In this document: positions 53,501 through 63,397 of the stretch, piece by piece
Numbering within the stretch: the first letter of the stretch is position 1
How the letters are laid out: every line of letters starts with the position of its first letter
Assembly: GCA_047495785.1 (NCBI GenBank)
Contig: JBLDXI010000024.1
Location: 2,170,001 to 2,234,000 of the forward strand
Length of the DNA stretch: 64,000 bases
Direction: 5' to 3'
From: Lepidodermella squamata
Taxonomy: Eukaryota; Gastrotricha
Made by a program: the position numbers and the translations under genes
Notes under the pieces: model-generated
Seen by the model: only the letters and a program-made list of their open reading frames with translations
The model's database searches: none
What the model was told of the DNA's origin: nothing

Positions 53501-55616
53501 CCTCCATAATCGACAGATAGATGTTCGCGCTGTCACAAAATAACTTCAAGCCCCACGATCGATCGCTTCGGAAGGAATGGATGATTTCGAAATTCAGGTC
53601 GTAAATATCAGTGTAGCTTTCATTTCGCATGGCGAAGAATGACAGGTTTTTTGTCACGTGGACGCTTTTGTAGAGCTCCTTATTTTGCGAGAGGAGCCGT
53701 TTCTTCACGCTTTCACGACCGGTATTGCTGCGATGGCACCACTCTTCTGCTTCCTTTGTCGTGAAGTTGTACAGATACAGATTACCTCGATCATTCAAAA
53801 GCAGGGCCTCGCGGCGACCGCCCATCATTGCCATGGAGACGATTTTACCATCCACGTTATTCGGAATAGGACTACTGCCTTTGCTCGTGTATTTTAAAGA
53901 CTCATTTTCTGCTATCTCTTGGAGAGATATTAACTTTGATTCGTTATCGAGAACCGCAATCAAAACGGATGTAGTCGATTTATCGCCAGGTTCATATGCC
54001 ATAAGACAATCTCGAATATTCCAAACAGTGATTCGCTTGATCTCGCTGGCCGAAATTCGAAGAAGGAGGGTATAGGGCAGCTTGTTGCTTCCTATGGCTA
54101 CAATGAAGAGTTTCCCATTCCACATCGGGTAGCTTGAACGAACGAAACAAGTTCTCAGAATTTCAGTTATGTCGTAAGAGACAACAGGCTTTGAAGGTAG
54201 CAAGTCTCGCAAAATCTCAGGCGTGATTTGAACCGACCACGTGGACGGGGCGAATGTGATAGCGTCGGACTCGCCTTTGTTCTTCTGAACAGCATTCACC
54301 ATGCAAGGTATCAATTTGAGGGCTGTAGAACTGGTCCGTTTGGTCTGTGATGTATTGAAAATGACAGAGCATGCGTTTGAAAACGTGCTGATGGGCCGCG
54401 TTAATTCGCGACTTCTGCGATAAACAAGCTCCTCGAGGTTTTCTGCGCGAAGTATTTCCTCGATATCACGAAATGCCTCGTCGACCTGTCCATACATGTT
54501 ACGAGTGAAGAAATTGGCTATTTCGTCACTGAAATCCTTCGTAATAACACGGTAGTCGAAATTAAAGCGGTCTGCGCTGAAACTGTAGCTGTCAACAATT
54601 TTATAGGCCAGCTGTTCGGTCAAGAAGTCGACAAAGGCTGGATAGTTCTTCTTCATGGTACCGTGCTTGTGCAAAAATGCATAAGGTCGATCGGCAAAAT
54701 TGAGCCAAGTTGACTTTTTTTGCCGCAATGTATCCTCAATTCGAGGCAGCCATGATCCAAGCTCAAGAGAAAAAGATTTCCCGACTTCGGCAAGGTCCTT
54801 GGCATATCGTTTATGCTCAACTGTGACTTTGTTAGCTATAGCATCGGTGGCTAAGTCACTGCCTAATCTTCGGACTTCAGAAGTTACCGTAGGTGGGCTG
54901 TGATACATCAGCCGGAGGAGTGAATATTTAAGGTCATGAACTTTCATGCCAATATCTTCCTTAGCCGGACCTTTCGACTCGTCCATCTCGTGGTAGAGAA
55001 CATAACGGCTGCCATTATCGTTTAGCAAGAGGCCTCGTAGTGCGTGGTCTCCCAAATCCCGCGTCAACAGCTCTGTTGAAGTGCTCACAGTGATGACTTT
55101 GATGTCGTTGTTTTTGTGCTCTTCTAGCCTGAACCTCGCCCTACCAGCTACACTCGTGTCGATGAACGGATTTTTCGGCCCAGGATAAAACTGAGTAATC
55201 CCTTCTGAACCAGGGCAAAGAAATATCGACGGGGAAATATCTTCCAAGTAACGAAACAAGGTTACCAGAATGTTTTCCTTGTTGAAACTATCTTGCTTCA
55301 AGAATGACTCCTCAGCAACAAGAAGAAAGAGGATGCTGCTATCTTTGATAGCGGCGAACAACTTTTTGTCAGCATTCTTGCCCGTTGGGAGGTCAAACTC
55401 AGGCTCAGCCAAGAGTTGCCTCGCCGTCGCAATCACTTGATCACGCTGACCGAAACACGCTGCAACACTGCCGTTGTTGTTCATGGTAATCTGCAGATGT
55501 AGTTGATGCAAATCACGCAGACTGACGGCGACCTGCTCAATCGAAGCCATCTCAGCCGCGCCCGCTACTTCGCCGTAGAAAGGCGTGTACAAGCGGCATC
55601 GAGATGGCAATGCCAT
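50571..55616 (-). CDS. Giant GTPase-Cys-rich-vWA protein, copy 2, internally deleted (~1681 aa)
   Basis: A single open frame from ATG 55616 (MALPSRCRLYTPFYG). The N-terminal region, propeller-like region and GTPase align throughout with copy 1: P-loop GRQSSGKS, DCEG and VRDV are all retained. After the acidic stretch that follows the GTPase (EEEPGSDSGELPE) the sequence jumps straight into the Cys-rich region at CSFSHQCTSPCKYC. About 830 residues of copy 1 are missing: the coiled coil, the intron and the first Cys-repeats. The jump is in frame. The vWA domain is complete in length, but its MIDAS reads IAATGSM instead of IDATGSM, so metal binding is probably lost. No stop or frameshift occurs over 5 kb, which suggests selection or recent origin. 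It is preceded by a broken pseudokinase. Confidence 0.8.
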   Translation of the reverse strand: MALPSRCRLYTPFYGEVAGAAEMASIEQVAVSLRDLHQLHLQITMNNNGSVAACFGQRDQVIATARQLLAEPEFDLPTGKNADKKLFAAIKDSSILFLLVAEESFLKQDSFNKENILVTLFRYLEDISPSIFLCPGSEGITQFYPGPKNPFIDTSVAGRARFRLEEHKNNDIKVITVSTSTELLTRDLGDHALRGLLLNDNGSRYVLYHEMDESKGPAKEDIGMKVHDLKYSLLRLMYHSPPTVTSEVRRLGSDLATDAIANKVTVEHKRYAKDLAEVGKSFSLELGSWLPRIEDTLRQKKSTWLNFADRPYAFLHKHGTMKKNYPAFVDFLTEQLAYKIVDSYSFSADRFNFDYRVITKDFSDEIANFFTRNMYGQVDEAFRDIEEILRAENLEELVYRRSRELTRPISTFSNACSVIFNTSQTKRTSSTALKLIPCMVNAVQKNKGESDAITFAPSTWSVQITPEILRDLLPSKPVVSYDITEILRTCFVRSSYPMWNGKLFIVAIGSNKLPYTLLLRISASEIKRITVWNIRDCLMAYEPGDKSTTSVLIAVLDNESKLISLQEIAENESLKYTSKGSSPIPNNVDGKIVSMAMMGGRREALLLNDRGNLYLYNFTTKEAEEWCHRSNTGRESVKKRLLSQNKELYKSVHVTKNLSFFAMRNESYTDIYDLNFEIIHSFRSDRSWGLKLFCDSANIYLSIMEAKSVKSFILPGLASDVSLKAMGDEVKREKVRGNPVVDIIYASSMKYGPIAHFIGSSENISYDLVLPEENASFKPTQLESYLRTFPYKLSVGIKPCDAVAMKESPITNEQLSCILLTRVPVHICTIEENNLVPLIDGKRHRFGTEKASQITELADRVTLGHLESVLGSMAGGRPIKIIGIIGRQSSGKSYLLNRLFGTRFSVAATRCTDGIWMSYARLVRESDGAERDFVILDCEGLFSISRNELEEVKLLTILAAVCDVTILNQDLNFNRYLNHLFSDYNSAVDRVKGKNYFKGLLMTAVRDVEPYEQERAQQDFQRNIQALNQKGDHHFLKRLFSGALVFRCLNRYTNQAFVSELNDLRMLLLDENDEDLGLQKNRWADSMTLLQLLKVAMLQVILDDKQAGDEHINRVKMMQTESRSLCGGKEKQTSKSMSKRQKSSASLEEEPGSDSGELPECSFSHQCTSPCKYCPNTCTKSMTESHDLHACNETYCPRRCIFCGGPCTGLHDHEDIAMTIPDPRAESRGAPVKMHLCKKEHICPVKCERDGICEVLYTEETRYLDPPRNSLEYIYIRQEHNINMCQRVLPSGEWTHDESHDCLKEHKCIEQCLQCGSFCREKIGHDGKHRAFHRNIDKKTTVVEYDSFEETCALQCQRKGRAHYHLIPCKGGEECDEKLRASGVRHCDEKDPNLAVVYDKYLCRDYWSHQNWAVPTDDEDIHKCNCYCPHGSHSESDKKFCDLPAWHSDSVIAKEHQFECHDFNKVDFIGVDMVFCIAATGSMLPYIVECKNAIKRIIEAFMLQLPELDKTSSCMQFAIVAYRDHCDGPKLLQSTNLTNADEVIRFIDGVGAHGGGDGAEAVLDGLERAARLSWREGCAKVLIHILDAPPHGRQFGSGGDDHPDGCPCGRTESDVLRMIKDKGIKYYVMPLTTHVNKMVQVFQEHIDVTKITLSSAIELPSAAADIHCRAIEDAELTAMNS

Positions 55617-55831
55617 GAGTAAGCTCAAGATTTAAATTTCTAAACTTGAAATGCAACGTTTTTTGATAAATGATGCAGCTTATAGGATCTAGCGTGATAT
55701 TGTACTGCAATTCCAGTTTTATGATGAATCGCTCTTTTCAGTTTATATTACTTTTCGATGTTGGCTACAAGAATTGAAACCGTTTTGAAATTTTGGCTAT
55801 TTTAAAATTGGTAGGTAACCGAGGTGCGAAA

Positions 55832-56378
55832 AGTGACTCACAGATGAACTGGCCTGAGTAAGCCGAGTTTCACTTGGGTATGAGCAGAAATATATCGGTC
55901 GTGATATTCCCGCTAATGAATTTTCGCGAATGTAAGTATGCTGCAGCTGATGCAATTTGCGTTAGAAGGGAGAGGACTTTACAACGTGCTCTGCCTACAT
56001 TACAACGTGCTGTTCGAGGGTCCCAGAATTCACTCAAAAAGTGATATTCTTCCATTATCGCGAATACGGAATTAAGCTTCACAGTATATATTGATGCTCG
56101 ATGGTAGCGAGCGATTTAGAAGCCTGAAAAATTGGTTTTAAAATAAAAGTATTCACAACAAAGGCATTTACGTCATTTAACGGCACTTGAACTTATTTTT
56201 TGCTTGGCTGTTGATTTTTCGGCCGATTTCAGCGATTTTAGCAATGGTTCGTTTCAAGAACCATGTTACATGTCCCTTTCGATTCGCCTTTTTGTTTGAG
56301 GAGGATTGTTGCGTTGACATCGCCCTGCTTTTTGAGTACTCGAGCTGTTTCGAAACTATCAAAAGGAGCTGGCAGCAT
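55832..56378 (-). pseudogene. Broken duplicate of the pseudokinase gene
   Basis: ATG 56378 opens MLPAPFDSFETARVLKKQGD, matching exon 1 of the gene at 39800-40830, but the frame breaks at KGTCNMVLETN where the VAIK-type lysine should be. Exon-2 similarity resumes around 56082-55870 (SLLTQIASAAAYLHSRKFIS, GNITTD) with further small deletions and a lost hinge. Exons 3 and 4 are absent. The order and orientation relative to GTPase copy 2 mirror those of copy 1. Confidence 0.85.
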
Positions 56379-56920
56379 TTTGGAACCCTTTATCTCTACT
56401 ATGCAACGTTTATTGCCAACGAAAATGATAACGAAATGCATTTTGAATCACCTTGTTATCATCTGAGGATCTGCATTTTCATGGAAATTCAAGCCTACGC
56501 AACTCTCTTTTATGCGGCGAAGTACGTAGCAGATAGTAATTTCTCAAACAAAAGACGTATCTTATACTGATTACTACTTACGCTTTGAATTTTAATCGTT
56601 GCTGGTGTAGATAGGGTCGAGACAAAAGGACGGAAGGTTCGCAATGCACCTCATGACAGATAGGCCGCTTGGGTCATTTTTCCATAGATATATCAGATAT
56701 CACTCTATTTTATCATCCACGTTTAATCTGAGTTTAGCTGTTTTCATGCGCCAGTAATCAGTCGCATCATAGAAATTTCCGAGTTATCAGCGCCCCCTAG
56801 CCCACTTTATCAGCTTTACTAGGATTAGCCCTGGATGTCGTCATGCAAATGGGTAATTCCATGACTTTGTTGCAGATGTCTCTCTGCAACATAGAGCTGA
56901 TAGAGTGCTCACTCGCCATC
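56379..56920. other. Duplicated upstream region of the pseudokinase unit
   Basis: Similar to 40831-41290. No gene. Confidence 0.55.
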
Positions 56921-57081
56921 GAATAACCTCGATTTAGGCTTGTTTACTTCCACTTCAAGAAGATAGCTGGCAAGTCAAAATTCCTGTTGTTTTTGTCCCT
57001 TCATTCACGTTAAAAAGCCGGTTTTTACTTGTCACCCGTGACCTTGAAAAGGATGCAAACAAGCCTAAATCCGAGTTATTC
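56921..57081. mobile_element. Small TIR element, copy A, ~161 bp
   Basis: GAATAACCTCGATTTAGGCTTGTTT at the left pairs with AAACAAGCCTAAATCCGAGTTATTC at the right. A second member is at 58816-58982. Non-coding. Confidence 0.75.
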
Positions 57082-57094
57082 AACGTCACTAACG

Positions 57095-57197
57095 ATATCG
57101 TTCGTGGCGCGGAAGAATCAATACTTCAAGCAAAAAACGTAGTGCTAGATAGCATTTTTTGCTTGAAGTGCTGGTTCTTCCGCGCCACGAACGATAT
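57095..57197. repeat. Palindrome, 43-bp arms
   Basis: ATATCGTTCGTGGCGCGGAAGAA...ACTTCAAGCAAAAAA pairs with 57155-57197, with a 17-bp spacer and a 5-base mismatched bulge. It abuts the MITE at 56921. Confidence 0.8.
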
Positions 57198-58519
57198 GGC
57201 AGGGGATTAACTCATTGTCCTCGATCCTGGAGTGAGAAACTGAACTAATTACAAATCGATCTATCACATAAATCGCTGGCGCCAGCGCTTCAATTATCGG
57301 TTACAGCGCCAACATCCAGAAAATAGCGAACCAATTGCGCGGCCAGGGATATAACGTCACTGAAAAAAGATATTGTGTAGCTAGCAACGGCTCTTCTCGA
57401 CGCTTTGATATCCTGCTGGCCCTGCGAAACGAGAATAATTATTGATCCCGCACTATCAAATGCAAGTCTTCGGAAAACGCGCAATATTAGCCGTTAAAAT
57501 ATCTTCGCCATAGACACGCAGCCGCACCCTAGCCCTGCCTTGACAAGGCTATTGCGCAATTAAGGCTATGCAGCTTGGTGGTAGATTTACCCAGAGTAGA
57601 TTGTAAATGGCTGTGCATTTCTACGGAGCGGTATTATGTATCCCAAATAGATGAAACTTTTCAAACCTTTCGAATTCTCCGCAACGGTGAGGACAAATGG
57701 GCACTCGTTTTAAGGTACAGTGCTACCTCCATAAATGCAACCTTCATAAAAAGAAAACCTCCGTATTTCAATTATTTTTCATCAAACTAAAATTTTTAGT
57801 TTGATAATTTTTATTTACTGTGAAAAAACAGGCGTCGTTAGCAACAAAATTTCAGCGCTGCGGGCGGATTTCTCGCTTTTAAAATTGGCGGCCGCGCGGT
57901 TGTTTCTCGCCGAACACCCAACTTCTCGATCTTTAAAAATCGTTGTTTTTTATAAGCTCATTGAGATTGCGAATCAACAAAATCGTGCGCACGCGATTTT
58001 TCGAGTTTTTGCTTTTACAAATTCTACAACCCATTCAAATCAACAAATTTGACTGAATTCGTTCCGGGTTATTTAAAAATATGGCTAACCACTAAAATCA
58101 TCGTCGCCTTAGAAACTAAGATAAAAACTTAGCGACGCACTTATGATTCATCGCTAGCTATTTAACAGCCCTCTATAAATGCAACCCTCCGTAAAAGCTA
58201 ACGCGTGTCTCCCGACCCTTTGCATGTGTGGAGGTCGTACTGTAATTTCATTGGCTACAAGGGGTTGTTGACTATGCCAAAAGCTCGTTTGATCTGCGTT
58301 TGGTTGGCATCGGCGGCATAATACTGTGCGAAAGTGAAAGGTGTCAGAAACTATGCAGAAATAACAGCTCTTACCGTAGCACATCTACGGTGATCACTTT
58401 CAGCAATAAGAATCAGTCGACAACTCCAAATGTCTTGACTTTTATTCAGTCATATTCAGGGTAAGCTTTGAGCTTTGGGTACGTATTACCTGCTTTGTCA
58501 CCAATCGACATTAGATACA
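57198..58519. other. Intergenic, no supported gene
   Basis: A near-repeated phrase (CTCCATAAATGCAACC at about 57728 and CTCTATAAATGCAACC at about 58171, each followed by a similar CTTCATAAAAAG/CTCCGTAAAAGC block) marks a short direct repeat. No gene seen. Confidence 0.45.
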
Positions 58520-58766
58520 CACCAGAAAAAAAATCACCCTAATTTGGGTGATAAGAAATCGGACTTTTAGCTTGTGAAACCCCCTCAATTAGGGCCCTGT
58601 GAGTATCCTAATTCACGGATTTTCAACATTTATCTGATTTCATGCCCAAAATCACCCTAATTCATGTAGAAAAATTCAGTTCTTTATCTGCGAAAAGCAT
58701 GAATTCAGATACCGAAACTAAATTCATGCTTTCGGTAGATGAATTAGGGTGTTATTTTTTCTGGTG
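58520..58766. mobile_element. TIR element, 247 bp
   Basis: CACCAGAAAAAAAATCACCC + TAATT at the left, with its near complement ATTAGGGTGTTATTTTTTCT + GGTG at the right. The interior repeats AATTAGGG/CACCCTAATT words. Non-coding. Confidence 0.75.
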
Positions 58767-58815
58767 CAGTATAAAATATCTGGTTGTGCTTCATTGATGG
58801 ATATAGTTCATCTTT

Positions 58816-58982
58816 GAAATACTCGGATTTAGGCTTTTTCATTTCCGTTTGAAGGTGGCGGGACAGAAGTAAGAAGCACGGTTTTTTAACGTGAATGAGA
58901 ATGCAAAAACAAAAGACGCTTTACTTGTAGCCTCCGGCCTTCAAACTGATGTAGACAACCGTAAATCCGAGCCGAGTTATTC
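58816..58982. mobile_element. Small TIR element, copy B, ~167 bp
   Basis: ATACTCGGATTTAGGCTTTTTCATTTCCG at the left and CGTAAATCCGAGCCGAGTTATTC at the right. Same family as 56921-57081. Confidence 0.65.
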
Positions 58983-59121
58983 AACAATATTGGCGAAAGG
59001 CGAATTTCCTTAGCTGTCCTCGATAAGAACCGGAAACATGTATCGCTGTTATATATGGCGCCGAAAAAACATCAATGTTTTTCAATTGCGTCAATGCAAA
59101 ATGCTTCAATGCGTCAATGCT

Positions 59122-59233
59122 ACTCCGATAAATCCACCTTGTTGAAATCGTGACAATCAAACTGATGCTCCTTAGCTATAACGGAGTCCGAATGCCAGGC
59201 AGGCAGGTCGCAGAATTTCTTATCCGACTCACT
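59122..59233 (-). pseudogene. 112-bp fragment of the GTPase-vWA gene
   Basis: Near-identical to the vWA-proximal exon segment at about 60232-60344 (ACTCCGATRAAATCCACCTTGTTG through TTATCCGACTC). It is an isolated scrap directly before the duplicated 3' flank that starts at 59240, probably left by a recombination or deletion event. Confidence 0.85.
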
Positions 59234-59239
59234 CTGATA

Positions 59240-60458
59240 CCATCGCGAATTTCAGACAAATTTTATTCCTCGTGGTTAGAGAGATAATGAAATATTGCGA
59301 GGCAAATACAATATTGTCCGTATTTGTTAACATCTTTACTTTAAGCTCAATTCCGGATCCCCTTAGATTCTTGGCTTATTGCCAGACTTGGCTTATTGAG
59401 AGAACAACTGCACCCTGTTGGTCTCAAAAGATCTTATTCTTCACCCGACTTAGGACAGGGTGACCTAACTTCCATTCAAGCTCGTCAAATTGACGGTTAT
59501 GATCTCCACTTGCAAGCAAAAAACTAAAGGGGATTCGGAATTGAGCTTACATGAATGCTATTTTTCATTTGTTCATCTTTTTCATTGTTCTGTTAACTAG
59601 GAAATCATAGCTGTGAGCTCAGCGTCTTCAATAGCTCGGCAATGTATATCGGCAGCCGCACTTGGCAGCTCAATAGCGCTAGAGAGCGTTATCTTGGTGA
59701 CGTCAATATGCTCCTGGAATACTTGCACCATTTTGTTGACATGCGTCGTCAGTGGCATGACGTAATACTTGATCCCTTTGTCCTTTATCATCCTCAAAAC
59801 ATCCGACTCTGTCCTACCACATGGACATCCATCTGGGTGATCGTCACCGCCAGAGCCGAATTGGCGCCCATGAGGCGGGGCATCTAGGATGTGAATCAAA
59901 ACCTTGGCGCAACCCTCGCGCCAGCTCAACCTAGCCGCCCGTTCAAGACCATCTAACACAGCCTCGGCTCCATCCCCACCCCCGTGAGCTCCAACCCCGT
60001 CGATGAACCGAATCACTTCATCTGCATTGGTCAAATTAGTGCTCTGTAGCAGCTTTGGCCCATCGCAGTGGTCACGGTACGCAACAATTGCGAACTGCAT
60101 GCAGGATGATGTCTTATCCAGTTCTGGAAGTTGAAGCATGAAAGCCTCGATGATTCGCTTGATAGCGTTTTTACACTCGACTATGTAGGGAAGCATCGAG
60201 CCAGTTGCGGCAATGCAAAAGACCATATCCACTCCGATGAAATCCACCTTGTTGAAATCGTGACATTCAAACTGATGCTCCTTAGCTATAACGGAGTCCG
60301 AATGCCAGGCAGGCAGGTCGCAGAATTTCTTATCCGACTCGCTGTGAGAGCCATGCGGGCAGTAGCAATTGCATTTATGGATATCCTCGTCGTCAGTTGG
60401 CACCGCCCAGTTTTGGTGGCTCCAGTAATCGCGGCACAGGTATTTGTCGTAAACAACG
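59240..60458. repeat. Near-identical segment shared with 50211-51432
   Basis: About 1.2 kb covers the 3' flank and the vWA-coding 3' end of copies 2 and 3, with only scattered differences (for example GGAATTCATAG versus GGAAATCATAG at the stop). Similarity drops sharply at AACAACG|KCCA. Recent duplication or gene conversion. Confidence 0.85.
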
Positions 60459-62174
60459 TCCAAGTTAGGGTAGAATCGTTCATCCTCATCGCAGTGAACG
60501 ACCCCTGATCCCCAGAGCTCCTCGCCACACTCGTCTCCGCCTTTACATGGGATCAAATGGTAGTGAGCGCGGCCTTTGCGTTTGCACTGCTGGACGCAGG
60601 TTTCCGCGATCAGCATGTCGCCAGGTTCGTAAACCTTGTTCACTTTCTTGCCAGCCACAGTGTCTTCAACGGTGATAGAACCGTCGCTGGTCTTCGCGAC
60701 ACAGTAGCAAAACTCCATGTAGCGATGTGTGACTGTCAGATGATCACCGCCGTGGCCGATTTTCTCGCGGCAGAAGCTGCCACATTGCAGGCACTGTTCG
60801 ATGCACTTGTGTTCCTTCAAGCAGTCATGCGACTCATCGTGGGTCCATTCGCCACTTGGCAGTACACGCTGACACATGTTGATATTGTGCTCCTGTCTGA
60901 TGTAGATGTACTCCAACGGATTTCGAGGGTGTTCGAGATAACGTTCTTCCTCAATGTAGCGAACCTCGCAAATTCCGTCCATCTCACATTTAACCGGGCA
61001 GTTGTGTGCCGTCTCGCAAAGATGCAGTTTGATAGGGGCTCCTCGACTCTTAGCCCTAGGGTCTGGAATCATCATGGTGACATCGTCGTGATCGTGCGGG
61101 CCAGTGCATGGGCTACCGCAGAAAATACACCGCTCTGGGCAGTGGGTCTCGTTACACCTGTGCAAATCGTGGCTTTCTGTCCAAGATTTTATGCAGGTGT
61201 TCGGGCAGTACTGGCACGATGAAGTGCATTGATGGCTCGACGAGCATTTGTGCATTTTTGGGTTGATGTGATCCACCGGGTACGTACAGACATTTACGAC
61301 GCAGATTTCACATAGGAAAGGGCAATCGTGTTGCTCTTTACTACATGTGTGACTGCCATCGTGACCGGCCGGGTTTTTGCAAGGCAGCGCTTCACCTTTA
61401 CAAATGCTGCATCCCTCGTCGCATCGATGGTTCGTACCACAACCACACTCAAGAGTTCGCTCTAAGTCTTCGAGCTCTTTCTTCAGCATCACGAATTCCT
61501 TATTCCGTTCGATTAGCCCGATCAATGCGTACACCTCATTAGCCAAACGGATTTCGTTGCCTTCGGCAGCTTTCAGTTCAAGTTCAATTGTTGAAGCATC
61601 CCTAGCTGTGGCATTCAGACCGGACAACTGCTGTTTCACCTCATGCAAGTTCATCTTTATGATAGCCAGGTCAGCTTGAACCGACTGCCAATTAGCGTCA
61701 ATCTCTACGATTGATTTGAATTCGGATAGATCAGCGAACAGTTTCTGAGAGTCTGTTTTCAAGTTCCGTAAAGCCGCACTAATCCTCGACATCCGCATTT
61801 CAGCATCGTTGATGAATGCAAGTAGCTTTCCCGCCGAGAAACTGTTCTCCCTTAACACGGCGATTTCGGACTCGAGCCTCGTAATTTCGCTTTGGTTGGA
61901 GGCCTGCTTTGAGCAGACCACTGCTAGATCAGCCGCGCATTTCTGATGTGTTGCATTCAGCTCAGTTCCCAGCAGATGAATCCGTAGAAAATCATCACGT
62001 AACTTTGCTAGTCGGTTTTCCAGCAGCTTCAACTCGGCCAGATTCGATTCGCGATCAGCATATGCTGCTTTCAATCTCTCCATCTCTTGCAGCATGCTTG
62101 CATCAGAAACGGGCCCAGCGAAAGCCCGTAACTGCTCCTCTGCTTGCAGCTTCTTCGTTTCAGCCAAATTCGCC
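59597..62174 (-). pseudogene. Giant GTPase-Cys-rich-vWA gene, copy 3, second exon only
   Basis: An open frame of about 856 codons (ending at 59597) matches exon 2 of copy 1 from its first codons. The splice acceptor TTTAAAG|G is kept at 62175, but nothing like exon 1 (N-terminal region or GTPase) lies upstream, and no in-frame ATG is present at the acceptor. It retains the coiled-coil start (ADRESNLAELKLLENRLAKL), all Cys-rich repeats and a vWA domain. The vWA MIDAS reads IAATGSM, as in copy 2. Either it is a 5'-truncated pseudogene that has not yet gained stops, or it is expressed from a new promoter or internal start as a GTPase-less decoy. Confidence 0.75.
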
Positions 62175-62462
62175 CTTTAAATAAAAGTGAGGCAATTAAA
62201 TTATTGGGTGTTGGGTGTTGCTATTGACACGGACCTAGATGGTTGCGCACCAAAGGTCCCACAGGAGTCCCCAATACAAAATGCCGCATGGCGATTTAGC
62301 TATCGCTGCCAAGCGTATGAGGTATATGGCGGTACCACATTTTTCGCATAGGGAAACGAATATTACGGTTACAAAAATTAAAAAAATACCGAAAAATCGG
62401 CGAGCCTTTCAAGTCTCATGTAAAAACTTTCCAGTATAACCGCAATTATTTCTGATTTTTAA

Positions 62463-62675
62463 CTCTCATTTTTTCATTCAGCGAACTTACGCTGGTATAT
62501 TAATGATTCTAACGCTTAGAGCATTGTCAGCTAATAATTTTGAGATCAGGCTGGTTTTTGTGGCTGCCGTATTTAAGACGATATTAACCGCGCGGTAAAA
62601 CTTGGTATTGCATATTTTTAGTGCGCGCACTCACAGTCAGGCTTTCTCACTTGCATTTTTGACCTGTATGCAATT
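62463..62675 (+). repeat. Direct repeat, copy 1 (~215 bp)
   Basis: CTCTCATTTTTTCATTCAGC...GTGCGCGCACTCACAGTCAGGCTTTCTCACTT..ATTTTTGACCTGTATGCAAT. Matches 63174-63397 in the same orientation at roughly 75-80%. Confidence 0.75.
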
Positions 62676-63173
62676 GCGCGCAAGATGAATTGCAACCATC
62701 CTGTGCAGAACAATGCGAGGAATCGAACGAGACTACGCCCATCATCGTAGCACTCATAGTTTTGTGCCTATATGAGGCGCGGCCGATCCACCTTAAAATT
62801 TCGAAATTTCGTTGTTTTTGTGAATTTTTTCGCGACGGTTTGGAAGAGACCCGGTGTATTATAATAACCATTTCAAGTACAGAATTCGACGGGCTTTCGA
62901 TCGGTGAAAACCGCATGCAAATACCTATTACAGTTTTTTGCCAATAGGCCACGCGGTATAATATGAGATAAAAGACAAACCTAATAAATTTCGAAATATC
63001 GCTTCTTTAAATCTAGGTGTTATTAAACCGCGACTTTATGTACGAATATTCATTAGAATTAGGTAATTCGAGGCGCCCTTTCAAATGGTATAAGCCTCAC
63101 ATTTACCGGACGCACCAATTTGACGCCACATTTGTCTGAGTCAAAAAATTTTAATGGTGTTGACCAACTTTGC

Positions 63174-63397
63174 ACTCTCATTTTTTTATTCACCGAATTC
63201 CCGCTGATATATTAATGATTCGAACTCGTAGCGCATAGTCAGCTAACAATTTTGAGACCAGGCTGATCGTTGTAGCCGCCGTAGTTATGGCGTCTTTCAC
63301 CGCGCGGAAGAACTCTTAACAGACATCTTGTTAGTGCGCGCTGCGCGCACTCACAGTTATAGGCTTTCTCACTTAAATTTTCGACCTGTATGCAATA
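63174..63397 (+). repeat. Direct repeat, copy 2 (~220 bp)
   Basis: Same block order as 62463-62675, including TATTAATGATTC, CAGCTAA.AATTTTGAGA and the GCGCGC palindrome before CACTCACAGT. The 500 bp between copies has no gene. Confidence 0.75.

Noticed and set aside
57290-57484. 64-codon minus-strand frame with hydrophobic stretch
   Set aside because: No similarity recognised and it borders mobile elements; not enough evidence.
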